In this document: positions 39,027 through 47,734 of the stretch, piece by piece
How the letters are laid out: every line of letters starts with the position of its first letter
Position numbering within the stretch: position 1 is the first letter of the stretch
Source of the DNA: Candidatus Cardinium sp. TP
GTDB taxonomy: Bacteria > Bacteroidota > Bacteroidia > Cytophagales > Amoebophilaceae
Assembly (NCBI RefSeq): GCF_025215055.1
Contig: NZ_JANAVR010000001.1
Span: forward strand, 47,419 to 111,418
DNA: 64,000 nucleotides
Direction of reading: 5' to 3'
Notes under the pieces: model-generated
Told to the model about the DNA's origin: nothing
What the model saw: the letters and a program-made list of their open reading frames with translations, nothing else
The model's database searches: none
Translations under genes and position numbers: made by a program

Positions 39027-41138
39027 CTATTTTGCAAAGCTTTTCTTATACTTTTCTGGATGGCTAATAATATCTCTGGCTTGCTGCAACATTTCAGTTG
39101 CATACCCCTGTTCAGCCAATATATCTATGGCAATGGTTTGATTAGAAGCACCAGGCACCACCTTATAGGTATATTTAATTTTACCATCTTTGCCCATAGA
39201 TTTAATAAAAACCTTATAGTTTTTAAACCCTTTTTGAGGCTCCCGCTGCTCTAAAAGCATAACGATTGGACTATGGGTGGCGACAATATTTAGCGCGTTG
39301 CTATATTTTGCAATATAATTTAATACGGAATATAGTACTGCTGCGCCTTCTACTGGATTCGTTCCACTAAAGGGTTCATCAAAAATAGTGAAACTAAATT
39401 TTCCTTGTTTTAAATCCTCTAATAACCTTAAATGGGATTGAAATCGATCCACTTCTGCCATAAAAAGTGACTTCCCAGCTGCAATATCATCGGTAACATC
39501 GATATAGGTATTTATTTTACTAAATGGTGTCATTTCACAGGATTTGGCAGATGCAATACCAAAGGTTTGACTTAATATAACAGTTATGGCCAGACCGGTT
39601 AAAAAGGTAGATTTACCGCCTGCATTAGGACCTGTCAAAATAATATTTTGAGTTGCCCTATCCATGGTTACATCATTGCCCACTGCTTGCATAGGGGTTA
39701 ACATGGGGTTCCACATTTCAACAAGCGACAAGCGAGGTTTTGTATGTGATTGAGGAGATAAGAATTTCGTAAAGGTATAGGCATGTGGCCCATTGATTGC
39801 AGCTGTTTCTTTCATAAGGGTGGCTACAGACGTAAAGGCATCTAACTCCCCTAAGGCATACATGGCATCATGGAAAACAGCTTTATGTTCGACAAAAAGC
39901 TTATAGCTAGCGAGTAGCTTACCCGCATTATTCCCTAGATAAGACCAAGAACGAAGGGGTAGTGCTTCTAAAAAACGCAATAAGTCACCTACCTCAGATG
40001 ATTCGTTAATACGCGCTAATAATGTCCTTATCGGTTCAAGTTGGCCAGCATAGAGGGCTGCTACATCAGGATATTGTTCAACCAATGCATTGACTTTTTT
40101 AACCGTCATCAAAAAGGTTTGGATATCAGCCATACGCAATGCAAGGTTTTTCAATACGCCTGCATACTCCTTGTAGTTACAGTAGCCCTTATAGCCTTGG
40201 TAAAAGGAATGGAGGGTAATGAAAACAGGTATACCGTACAAAGATATAGTACCACCAGCTCCCTGACCGTCTACATTTTTTAGCTGGCTAACATGATAGA
40301 TATTGTATCCAGGCAAGAACAGGGGATAAGATCGTCTAAAAAGGGTTTTAAATGAGTAATCTGTACTATTCGCAAACATATAAGACAGACCTATACTGGC
40401 AGGTCCAATTATTAGGGGATACCAAATAAAACTAGAATAAATATTCCAAACATCTCGTAGCCATAGTTTTTTGACTTGCAACACACTAGCTAATTTATTG
40501 GAAACAGCAGAACTGGTATAAAATAGTCCTGTCAAATATTTATCATACTCTTTGACATAGAGCGGCTCTGTTGCTGTCCAAAAAGAGAGCATGGCCTTTT
40601 CAGATGTTTTGTAGTTTTGCAGCTGACTTTTTAAGTCAAGATAAAGCTGGGTTTTTTGACGCAAAAAATCTATAAATCGCTGACGCTTCCTAAGGGTTTC
40701 CAGATTGGCAGTAGGTGCAGCAATAAGTGAAGCAAGCGCCGCCTCCCCTAAAACGGTAATGGTCTTGTTAATACGAGATAAAAGATGATAAGCTGGTGTA
40801 GTAGTGGTGCCACAAAACAGATGCAAGTCATTCCAAACATATGGGTTCAATAGATTGTTGCCTTGTTTATACTGATCCTCATAGTAACTACTTTTGGCAA
40901 AAATCTCATTGAATACTATATTCCGTTCTGTTCTTGGAGAAAGATGGATAGCTGTAATATCTGTATGTGATGCTTTTTCTTTTTTAGCCTGATCAGTTTT
41001 TGAAGAAGTCTTTTCTACTTCATTATCAAATGATTTTAAATAATAATTAGCTAACTGTGTAGCTATGGAAGAAGAAGCGCTAACGGTTACGGACCCTGAT
41101 AAACAAAGTGCAAATGCGAGCGATGTAATGATACGCAT
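39027..41138 (-). CDS. MutS-type ATPase with a signal peptide and membrane segments
   Basis: The C-terminal third is a MutS/ABC-type ATPase: Walker A ILTGPNAGGKSTFLTG near residue 503, Walker B FTIFDEPFSGTNP near 585, and the NIVATHSP switch. A MutS lever-like helical region precedes it. There is no mismatch-recognition domain. The N-terminus is a good Sec signal peptide (SLAFALCLSGSVTVSASSS), and two hydrophobic segments lie near residues 240-260 and 300-320. A known MutS cannot act outside the cytoplasm without ATP, so either the leader is a membrane anchor or the protein has another role. It is 703 residues long and lies upstream of dnaK on the same strand. Confidence 0.7.
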   Translation of the reverse strand: MRIITSLAFALCLSGSVTVSASSSIATQLANYYLKSFDNEVEKTSSKTDQAKKEKASHTDITAIHLSPRTERNIVFNEIFAKSSYYEDQYKQGNNLLNPYVWNDLHLFCGTTTTPAYHLLSRINKTITVLGEAALASLIAAPTANLETLRKRQRFIDFLRQKTQLYLDLKSQLQNYKTSEKAMLSFWTATEPLYVKEYDKYLTGLFYTSSAVSNKLASVLQVKKLWLRDVWNIYSSFIWYPLIIGPASIGLSYMFANSTDYSFKTLFRRSYPLFLPGYNIYHVSQLKNVDGQGAGGTISLYGIPVFITLHSFYQGYKGYCNYKEYAGVLKNLALRMADIQTFLMTVKKVNALVEQYPDVAALYAGQLEPIRTLLARINESSEVGDLLRFLEALPLRSWSYLGNNAGKLLASYKLFVEHKAVFHDAMYALGELDAFTSVATLMKETAAINGPHAYTFTKFLSPQSHTKPRLSLVEMWNPMLTPMQAVGNDVTMDRATQNIILTGPNAGGKSTFLTGLAITVILSQTFGIASAKSCEMTPFSKINTYIDVTDDIAAGKSLFMAEVDRFQSHLRLLEDLKQGKFSFTIFDEPFSGTNPVEGAAVLYSVLNYIAKYSNALNIVATHSPIVMLLEQREPQKGFKNYKVFIKSMGKDGKIKYTYKVVPGASNQTIAIDILAEQGYATEMLQQARDIISHPEKYKKSFAK

Positions 41139-41309
41139 GAAAAATTAAATTTATAATTAAACTTGTAGCTTATAGTGTATGATGGGGATAAAGTTATGTA
41201 AAAAAAAACGAATCGCATGGAGGAGCTATTGATTTAACCATACAAGCATATGGGATATCTATAATTTTATACTACATTGCATGTGCAATGTAGATCTATC
41301 AAAGCCACT

Positions 41310-42806
41310 ATGTCCGAATATACATCTTTATCGTGGTTTAAAAAATGGTTACAAGTTATTTTTCCCGTCCAAAAAGGGGAAAAGCAAAAAATATTTCTTC
41401 TCCTTTTTTTAAAATTCCTGATTTCTTTTGTTTACTGCATTTTAGCCGCACTCAAGGATACGGTTTTGGTAACTGCAAACCACTCTGCTGCTGAGGTTAT
41501 CCAGATTATAAAAGGGTCTATTATCTTTCCTATTTCGATAGGAGTGGTCTTATTGTACACAAAGCTACACAATTGTTTCAAGCAGTCTACCCTGTTTTAT
41601 GGTACCATCCTCTTTTTTTTAGCGCTGATCCTTCTATATGGTTTTGTATTATATCCTAATGCCAAGCAAGTAAGCCCTTATGCACTGGCAGACTGGTTAA
41701 GCAGCTATACAGGGGGGAGAGGGATGCATTGGATTACGGTATTCCGGCATTGGATTCATGTACTATTTTTTGTAGTGGCAGAGCTTTGGGGCCAGATGGC
41801 ACTGATGTTGCTCTATTGGAGTTTCGTCAATAATGTTTGTAAGGTTCAGGAGGCCAAACGGTTCTATGCTATTCTGATTGCTGCAGGGGATGTAGCGCTG
41901 ATTATTACGGGACCACTGGTCCTAGCCTATACTAAAAAGTATAGCCATAGCGATTTTGTATATACCGTTCAAGCTTTAATAGGGTATGTGGCCTACTGCT
42001 GTTTAGCGATTCTTTTTACTTACTGGTTGACCAATCATATCATAAAACCCGATGGAATGCGTGTGCACCGTGATGCGCCCCCTCCAACGTTACGGCTCTC
42101 TCTATGGGATAGCCTAAAGCATGTGGCTGCTTCTCGCTATTTAAGAGATATCGCCATTATGGTGGTTGCCTGCGGGCTCTCTATAAATATTGTAGAAGGG
42201 ACTTGGAAATCTTATGTAAAAGAAGCTTTCCCTAAAGCAGTAGATTACCAAAGTTTTGTATCAGAACTTAATTTTTGGACAGGGGTTATTGCCTTGGTGA
42301 TCTCTCTTTTCTTTAGTGGCGGTATGCTTAGAAAATTTGGGTGGAAAGCTACTGCACGCATTGCACCCATAATCATTGGCATTATGGGTAGTCTCTTCTT
42401 TTTAATGAGTTATAGTAAAAATAATGCGCCTTGTTTAACGCATTGGGTGGGTACGAAACTGCTCCTCTACATCGTGCTCTTTGGTGGCATCCACAATATA
42501 GCCGCCAAGTCTATCAAGTATGCTTTTTTTGATAAAACGACCCAAATCGCTTATATTCCACTGGATCTAGAAAGCAAAATTAAAGGGAAAGCTGCTGTAG
42601 ATCTATTGGGTTCCCGTTTGGGAAAAGCAGGATCCTCTTGGGTACAAATTGCCTTACTCGAATTCCTGCATACCAATAGCATTCAACCGCTTTCAGGGGT
42701 ATTATTGATCTTTTTAATGATAACGACTATTGCTTGGTACCGCGCTACTGGTAGGGTCGATAAGCAGTTACAAATGCTGGAAGCGAAAGAAACGAAGGAA
42801 GTGTAA
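41310..42806 (+). CDS. NTT-family ATP/ADP translocase (complete)
   Basis: This is an inner-membrane nucleotide transporter that draws ATP or other nucleotides from the host. It has about 12 membrane segments over 498 residues, the normal size. The start was taken at the ATG at 41310 (MSEYTSLSWFKKWLQ), because the 11-codon extension to 41277 is not family-like. LKDTVLVTANHS in TM2 carries the conserved Lys region. The late AYIPLDLE...KGKAAVDLLGSRLGKAGSSW motif is typical. It is paralogous to the gene at the left edge. R1-f follows. Confidence 0.92.
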   Translation: MSEYTSLSWFKKWLQVIFPVQKGEKQKIFLLLFLKFLISFVYCILAALKDTVLVTANHSAAEVIQIIKGSIIFPISIGVVLLYTKLHNCFKQSTLFYGTILFFLALILLYGFVLYPNAKQVSPYALADWLSSYTGGRGMHWITVFRHWIHVLFFVVAELWGQMALMLLYWSFVNNVCKVQEAKRFYAILIAAGDVALIITGPLVLAYTKKYSHSDFVYTVQALIGYVAYCCLAILFTYWLTNHIIKPDGMRVHRDAPPPTLRLSLWDSLKHVAASRYLRDIAIMVVACGLSINIVEGTWKSYVKEAFPKAVDYQSFVSELNFWTGVIALVISLFFSGGMLRKFGWKATARIAPIIIGIMGSLFFLMSYSKNNAPCLTHWVGTKLLLYIVLFGGIHNIAAKSIKYAFFDKTTQIAYIPLDLESKIKGKAAVDLLGSRLGKAGSSWVQIALLEFLHTNSIQPLSGVLLIFLMITTIAWYRATGRVDKQLQMLEAKETKEV

Positions 42807-42865
42807 ATACCCCGCTACAAGGCATTTTTACTTTTTTCTTGATAAAAAAGTAACAAAAAATCAAG

Positions 42866-43122
42866 GTATCTGTTCACGATACTGGTTAATAATGAATTTT
42901 ATCCCACTTTTTTCTTAATAAAAAAAGTGGACAAAAAATCAAACCCTCGGTAAAAAGCCGCTGAAAGTGGTAGCTTACAGATGGAAAAACAGAAAGCGCC
43001 CCCAAAGGGGGCTTTAAAGGAAACTGTTTTTCCTAATCATCTGTATGATGCCACTTTCTACACCGCGCCTTTTTACAGGGGCATTTTTTTTGACGCAAAA
43101 AAACAGTGACTTGAATAGATAC
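42866..43122 (+). repeat. R1-f, full-length R1 element beside an R1 fragment
   Basis: The copy runs from GTATCTGTTCACGATACTGG to TGACTTGAATAGATAC with an intact hairpin core. Directly before it (about 42826-42865) is a second, partial left-arm segment containing CTTTTTTCTTGATAAAAAAG, so one R1 seems to have entered another. It lies between the convergent NTT and mnmA genes. Confidence 0.85.
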
Positions 43123-43169
43123 AATCTATATGGTTAAAGTAATGGTATATAATTCTATATTATAGAATA

Positions 43170-44282
43170 TTATTTACTTTTTTTTTGAAAAGCAGAGGCA
43201 ATCCATCCACCTCCTATTACATCTTCTCCTTCATAAAACACAGCTGCTTGGCCAGGTGTAATGGCATGAACACCAGTGCCAAAAAAGACATGCATTTGAT
43301 CTCCTACCTGCTCAATAACAGCAGGAGTGCCTGGGTCATTATATCTTACCTTGGTAAGGGTATCTATCTTTTTTCCCTGGAGATCTACATACTTAGATAA
43401 GTTAAGTTGGTGTACCACCATACCTTCTCGACGCAATTGATCAAAAGTGCCCAATACCACTCGATTGGTTTCTTTTTCTATGGCGGTTACATATACTGGA
43501 TAGCCTAAAGCAATAGGGACTCCTTTCCGTTGACCAACAGTATAAAAAGGATAGCCTTCATGATGCCCTACTACGGTACCATCTTCTAATACCAATTCCC
43601 CTCCTTTAACGGCTTCTTCCAATCCAGGAAGCTGTCGTTTTAAAAAACCACGGTAGTCATTATCGGGAATAAAACATATTTCATAGGATTCAGATTTATT
43701 CACCAAGTCTGTAAATCCACGTTCAGCAGCAAAGGAACGAATAAACGATTTGGTAAATCCACCGAGCGGCAATAGAGTCTTGCTCAGGCTCTCTTGAGAG
43801 ACCCCCCATAGGGCATAGGATTGGTCTTTCTTAGGATCTAATCCCTTAGAAATAATATAACGCCCACCCTCTACGCGTACTTTTGCATAATGACCGGTTG
43901 CGAGATAATCACAATCTAATTTATACGCACGTTCCAAAAGGGCATCCCATTTAATATGGGTATTGCACAACACACATGGATTCGGTGTTCTACCAGCTAG
44001 GTATTCAGCTTTAAAATGGTCAATGACATGCCCTCCAAATGCCGCTCTTATATCCACCACAATATGAGGGAAACCCAACTCAACCGCTACATTTCTTGCA
44101 TCATTGATGGCATCTAAGCTGCAACAGCCTGTCTCTTTTTTCTTGCCACCACTACCGGCATAACTCCATGTTTTCATAGTAATGCCTACTACTTCATACC
44201 CCTGCTCATGCAACATCATAGCGGTTACAGAACTGTCTATACCCCCACTCATGGCTACCAACACACGGCCTTTTGTACGCAT
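43170..44282 (-). CDS. mnmA: tRNA-specific 2-thiouridylase MnmA
   Basis: MnmA thiolates U34 of Lys, Glu and Gln tRNAs. The ATP-binding PP-loop SGGIDSS is at residues 12-18. The catalytic Cys103 lies in PNPCVLCN and the persulfide-accepting Cys203 in YEICFIPD; both are present. The DNKSESYEI-like and VGQRKG motifs also fit. Length 370 is normal. Expressed on its own strand away from tsf; its 3' end is convergent with the NTT gene. Confidence 0.96.
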   Translation of the reverse strand: MRTKGRVLVAMSGGIDSSVTAMMLHEQGYEVVGITMKTWSYAGSGGKKKETGCCSLDAINDARNVAVELGFPHIVVDIRAAFGGHVIDHFKAEYLAGRTPNPCVLCNTHIKWDALLERAYKLDCDYLATGHYAKVRVEGGRYIISKGLDPKKDQSYALWGVSQESLSKTLLPLGGFTKSFIRSFAAERGFTDLVNKSESYEICFIPDNDYRGFLKRQLPGLEEAVKGGELVLEDGTVVGHHEGYPFYTVGQRKGVPIALGYPVYVTAIEKETNRVVLGTFDQLRREGMVVHQLNLSKYVDLQGKKIDTLTKVRYNDPGTPAVIEQVGDQMHVFFGTGVHAITPGQAAVFYEGEDVIGGGWIASAFQKKSK

Positions 44283-44613
44283 TTTAAGTAAATCTGTTAT
44301 GAATTGAATGCCTATTCAGGCTAAAGTTGCTAAAGCATACAAATATAAAAAGATATCGCAGGATTAGCTTATCGGAATCTACGAAATAGACACCCCAATG
44401 GGTAGAAGTTATAGCAAAAGAAAGCATTACCTAAACAACGGTTATATTGCAAAATCAACTTTTTCTTTCTAAGCTCTTATAGGCGGTTAGTCCCTGTAAC
44501 TATAGTCGTTGGCTTAAGACAACGGTATATGGCGAGGTGCTGCTATCCGCTGTGACGCCTTAGCCTGCACAAAATGCAGAGTGCGTTTCACTGTTGATAA
44601 ATAATAATGTTGC
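44283..44613. other. Intergenic region upstream of mnmA, no gene
   Basis: I see no coding frame or RNA gene in these 331 bases. It contains the word GTTGGCTTAAG near 44513, related to the inverted repeat at 34213, and must hold the mnmA promoter. R1-g begins directly after it. Confidence 0.4.
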
Positions 44614-44869
44614 GTATCTGTTCACGATACTGGTTAATAATGAATTGTATCCCCCTTTTTTCTTGATAAAAAAGTGGACAAAAAATCAAGCCCCCGGCAA
44701 AAAGCCACTAAAAGTGGCAGCTTACAGATGGAAAAACAGAAAGCGCCCCCTGCGGGGGCTTCAAAAGAAACTGTTCTTCCTAATCATCTGTAAGCTGGGA
44801 CTTTCTATACCGCGCCTTTTTACATGGGCGGTTTTTTTTGACGCAAAAAAACAGTGAGTTGAACAGATA
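44614..44869 (+). repeat. R1-g, full-length R1 element
   Basis: The copy starts GTATCTGTTCACGATACTGG and ends GAGTTGAACAGATAA. The core carries GCGCCCCCTGCGGGGGC, a compensated change in the hairpin tip, so the stem is retained. A separate end motif ACCACTGCGCTGAACACA follows at 44881. It lies downstream of tsf, between two genes on the minus strand. An 87-codon frame across it is repeat sequence, not a gene. Confidence 0.85.
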
Positions 44870-44942
44870 ACTAATAAAAACCACTGCGCTGAACACACAG
44901 CTTACTTTCAGGTAGCGTGGATACAGGCCGTAAGGTAGTTAT

Positions 44943-45776
44943 TTACTCCCCTATGCCAATGCGTTTGAATGCCGTAACGGTCAAAGATGGGGCAATGATT
45001 GTCAGGTATTGGGCCACAGTCAACTTACCATTTTTTACAAATGGCTGCTGCAAGAGGGTGTTTTCTTGAAAAAACTTATGCAACCTACCTTGTGTTATCT
45101 TCTCGGCTTTAACACCATCATACCCTTCATCCATAAGCTGCGCTTGGATAACGGCCGCTTCCCTTTCTACAACAGCTGGGTCCACTTGATCTTTATCCAC
45201 CGCTAGTGGATGCATGGCCGCTATCTGCATAGCTACATCTCTACCTGCAGCGATTACCGCCTCCCCCTGGGCACCTTGTAAGGCTACTAAAACGGCTAAC
45301 CGATTACCTGTATGAATGTAGGGAACCGTTACCGCACCAGCTAAGGTGACATAAGTAGAAAGCGTAATTTTTTCACCCGTGGTGCCAGCAAATGAGACAA
45401 TAGCCTCTTGAACCGTCCCATCGCCCAATGGTAAGGCATGCAGCGCTGCTACAGTACCCGGCTTGTGTGCTACTGCCACCTCCAAGATGGTTTTACCCAA
45501 TTGCACAAATAATTCATTTTTAGCCACAAAGTCAGTCTCACAGTTCAATACCAATAAAAACGACTCCCTATGATCCAAGCTTGCACAAGCAAAAACAGTG
45601 CCCTCACTGGCATGATGGGACGCGCGGTCTGCACATATTTTTTGCCCTTTCTTTCTAAGTAAATCAATGGCTTGCTCCAGATTACCCCCTGCCTCAATCA
45701 ACGCTTTCTTACAATCCATCATCCCTGCACCGGTCTTTTTTCTTAGTGCAGCTACCTCTTGTGCTGTAACCATCAT
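44943..45776 (-). CDS. tsf: Translation elongation factor Ts
   Basis: EF-Ts exchanges GDP for GTP on EF-Tu. The N-terminal UBA-like domain TAQEVAALRKKTGAGMMDCK with KALIEAGGNLEQAIDLLRKKG is diagnostic, and the TDFVAKNE motif near residue 82 is intact. Length 277 is normal. Two ATG codons start the frame; the second (45773) is equally likely. It follows rpsB by 22 bases as the last gene of the rplM-rpsI-rpsB-tsf cluster. Confidence 0.97.
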   Translation of the reverse strand: MMVTAQEVAALRKKTGAGMMDCKKALIEAGGNLEQAIDLLRKKGQKICADRASHHASEGTVFACASLDHRESFLLVLNCETDFVAKNELFVQLGKTILEVAVAHKPGTVAALHALPLGDGTVQEAIVSFAGTTGEKITLSTYVTLAGAVTVPYIHTGNRLAVLVALQGAQGEAVIAAGRDVAMQIAAMHPLAVDKDQVDPAVVEREAAVIQAQLMDEGYDGVKAEKITQGRLHKFFQENTLLQQPFVKNGKLTVAQYLTIIAPSLTVTAFKRIGIGE

Positions 45777-45798
45777 ATATTATAGAATATTGCTATTT

Positions 45799-46692
45799 TT
45801 ACTTTTCTGGTTGCTCCTTAAGTGGTGGAGCAGCTGCAGTCACCTGCTCCTTAGCTACAGGCGTAGCCACTTTACCCTTTGCAACTACACCCTTCTTGAT
45901 GACTACCCCCTGTACCACTTTTATGCCTCTCTTAGGAAGGCCTTTAGCAGCTACATTACTGATGGGCTCTTGCTCTTTTTTAGGCACGGCTTCTGCTTTC
46001 TCTTTTTTATAGGATGCAATGCCTTCTTCAATCGCAGTAGCAAGGTAACGCACTACAATATCTACCGAACGGAATGCATCATCATTACCAGGAATAGGAA
46101 AGTCAACCATATCTGGATTGGTATTGGTATCTACAAGGGCAAAAATAGGGATACCCAATTTGCGCGCTTCCTCAACAGCAATATGCTCTTCCTTAATGTC
46201 AATTACAAATAGAGCAGATGGTAGCCGCGTCACATTAGCTAGACCCTGCAAAATCCTATTGAGCTTTTCTTGCTCCCGCGCAATGATTAACCTTTCCTTT
46301 TTTGCTAAGCTTTTATATGCAGCTAGCTGCATATTTTTTTCTATGGAAAGCATCCGCTTTAATAATTTCCGCGTATTGACAAAATTGGTCAACGTACCGC
46401 CCAGCCAGCGCTCTGTTACATAGGGCATACCTAAATCTTTTGCGGTCTGCTCTACAGAAGCCTTAATTTGCTTTTTGGTCGCCACAAACAAAACCTTTTT
46501 CCCAGCTTGAGCCATTGCATTAAGCTGCAAAGCAGCCGCTTGCATACAGGTAATGGTCTTGTTCAGATCAATGATGTGAATGCCATTCTGCTTCATAAAA
46601 ATAAAGGGAGCCATCTTAGGATTCCATTTCCTAGTGAGATGACCAAAATGGACGCCAGCATCCAGTAGTGCTTTCAATTCTAATTTTATCAT
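45799..46692 (-). CDS. rpsB: 30S ribosomal protein S2
   Basis: S2 binds the head-body junction of the 30S subunit. The N-terminus LLDAGVHFGHLTRKWNPKM is diagnostic, as are RWLGGTLTNF and IPIFALVDTNTNPDMVDFPI. After about residue 235 there is a 60-residue Lys/Ala/Val-rich extension, longer than in E. coli but frequent in Bacteroidota. It is cotranscribed with tsf. Confidence 0.97.
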   Translation of the reverse strand: MIKLELKALLDAGVHFGHLTRKWNPKMAPFIFMKQNGIHIIDLNKTITCMQAAALQLNAMAQAGKKVLFVATKKQIKASVEQTAKDLGMPYVTERWLGGTLTNFVNTRKLLKRMLSIEKNMQLAAYKSLAKKERLIIAREQEKLNRILQGLANVTRLPSALFVIDIKEEHIAVEEARKLGIPIFALVDTNTNPDMVDFPIPGNDDAFRSVDIVVRYLATAIEEGIASYKKEKAEAVPKKEQEPISNVAAKGLPKRGIKVVQGVVIKKGVVAKGKVATPVAKEQVTAAAPPLKEQPEK

Positions 46693-46728
46693 TATGGGTA
46701 ATAATAAATAATAACTATAAAAATAGCC

Positions 46729-47118
46729 TTAACGCTTGGTAAACTGGAACTTCTTTCTCGACTTTTTACGGCCATACTTCTTACGCTCCACAACCCTAGC
46801 ATCCCTGGTTAAGAACCCCTCTTTCTTCAAGATAGGCCTATTGTTTTCTACATCTAACTTACAAAGTGCCCTAGCAATCCCTAAGCGAGTGGCCTCAGCC
46901 TGCCCACGCAATCCCCCACCTACAACATTAATTTTTAGATTATATTGACCTGCCCTATCTAATTTCTCCAAAGGTTGCTTAACAATTAGATTAATTTCTT
47001 CTACTGGAAAATAATCCAAAAGTGGCTTATGATTAATGATAATATCTCCTGTCCCAGGTACAAGATAGACCCTAGCGACGGCCGTCTTTCTCCGACCTAC
47101 TGCACTGACTGTTTCCAT
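46729..47118 (-). CDS. rpsI: 30S ribosomal protein S9
   Basis: S9 is at the 30S head, with its C-terminal tail near P-site tRNA. The sequence AVGRRKTAVARVYL at the start and KYGRKKSRKKFQFTKR at the end are diagnostic. Length 129 is normal. It follows rplM by 10 bases. Confidence 0.98.
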   Translation of the reverse strand: METVSAVGRRKTAVARVYLVPGTGDIIINHKPLLDYFPVEEINLIVKQPLEKLDRAGQYNLKINVVGGGLRGQAEATRLGIARALCKLDVENNRPILKKEGFLTRDARVVERKKYGRKKSRKKFQFTKR

Positions 47119-47128
47119 CCGTTAATAA

Positions 47129-47578
47129 TTAGTATTTTAGGGTTATTGAGGTTGGCTTTTGAGCTGCATAGGGATGCACAGACCCCTCACAAACATGTAA
47201 GTTGTGCAATAACCTTCTGCCCAATCTGTTTTTAGGCAACATGCCCTTCACCGCATGCTCTACCACACGCTTGGGATGCGCAACGTGAACTTCTTGAAAT
47301 GTAGCACGCTTTAACCCACCAGGATAGCCCGAATAAGTGGTATAGATCTTTTTTACCGATTTATTACCCGATACAGCTATTTTATCCGCATTCAAAACGA
47401 TCACATGATCCCCGCCATCTACATGAGGCGTAAAATCGGGCTTGTGCTTGCCACGAATGAGGTAAGCAAGTTGGCTAGCCAACCTACCCAAGGGCTGAAA
47501 TGAAGCATCAACAACCACCCATTGCTTGTTAATGCTTTGCTTATTAGCATATTTTGTCTTGTAACTGATATAATCCAC
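47129..47578 (-). CDS. rplM: 50S ribosomal protein L13
   Basis: L13 is an early-assembly 50S protein. WVVVDASFQPLGRLASQLAY, DHVIVLNADKIAVSGNK and VKGMLPKNRLGR match the family. Length 149 is normal. It is the first gene of the rplM-rpsI-rpsB-tsf cluster, so the promoter should lie in 47579-47700. Confidence 0.98.
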   Translation of the reverse strand: MDYISYKTKYANKQSINKQWVVVDASFQPLGRLASQLAYLIRGKHKPDFTPHVDGGDHVIVLNADKIAVSGNKSVKKIYTTYSGYPGGLKRATFQEVHVAHPKRVVEHAVKGMLPKNRLGRRLLHNLHVCEGSVHPYAAQKPTSITLKY

Positions 47579-47703
47579 GCTTTTTAAAGAAAAGTTGAAC
47601 CAACAAAAAAATTGAGCACTGTATATAAAGCCAACGGCTTCAAATATACCCCCTTATTGCATCAAATGCAAATTAAAGCCTACTAAAGGAGGCCATACAA
47701 AGT

Positions 47704-47714
47704 CCCCCCCCCCC
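47704..47714. repeat. Homopolymeric run of 11 C
   Basis: An uninterrupted run of C lies just past the stop of the M16-like gene and upstream of rplM. In this AT-rich context it stands out. Runs of this length are prone to slippage, but none of the flanking coding frames crosses it. Confidence 0.6.
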
Positions 47715-47734
47715 ATATCATACAGTTAAGCGCA

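Noticed and set aside
44594..44857. An 87-codon frame across R1-g, with a near copy in the frame at 56458-56739
   Set aside because: Both frames are simply R1 sequence read in the same phase; they end at the element's edges and are not kept open in the other R1 copies.
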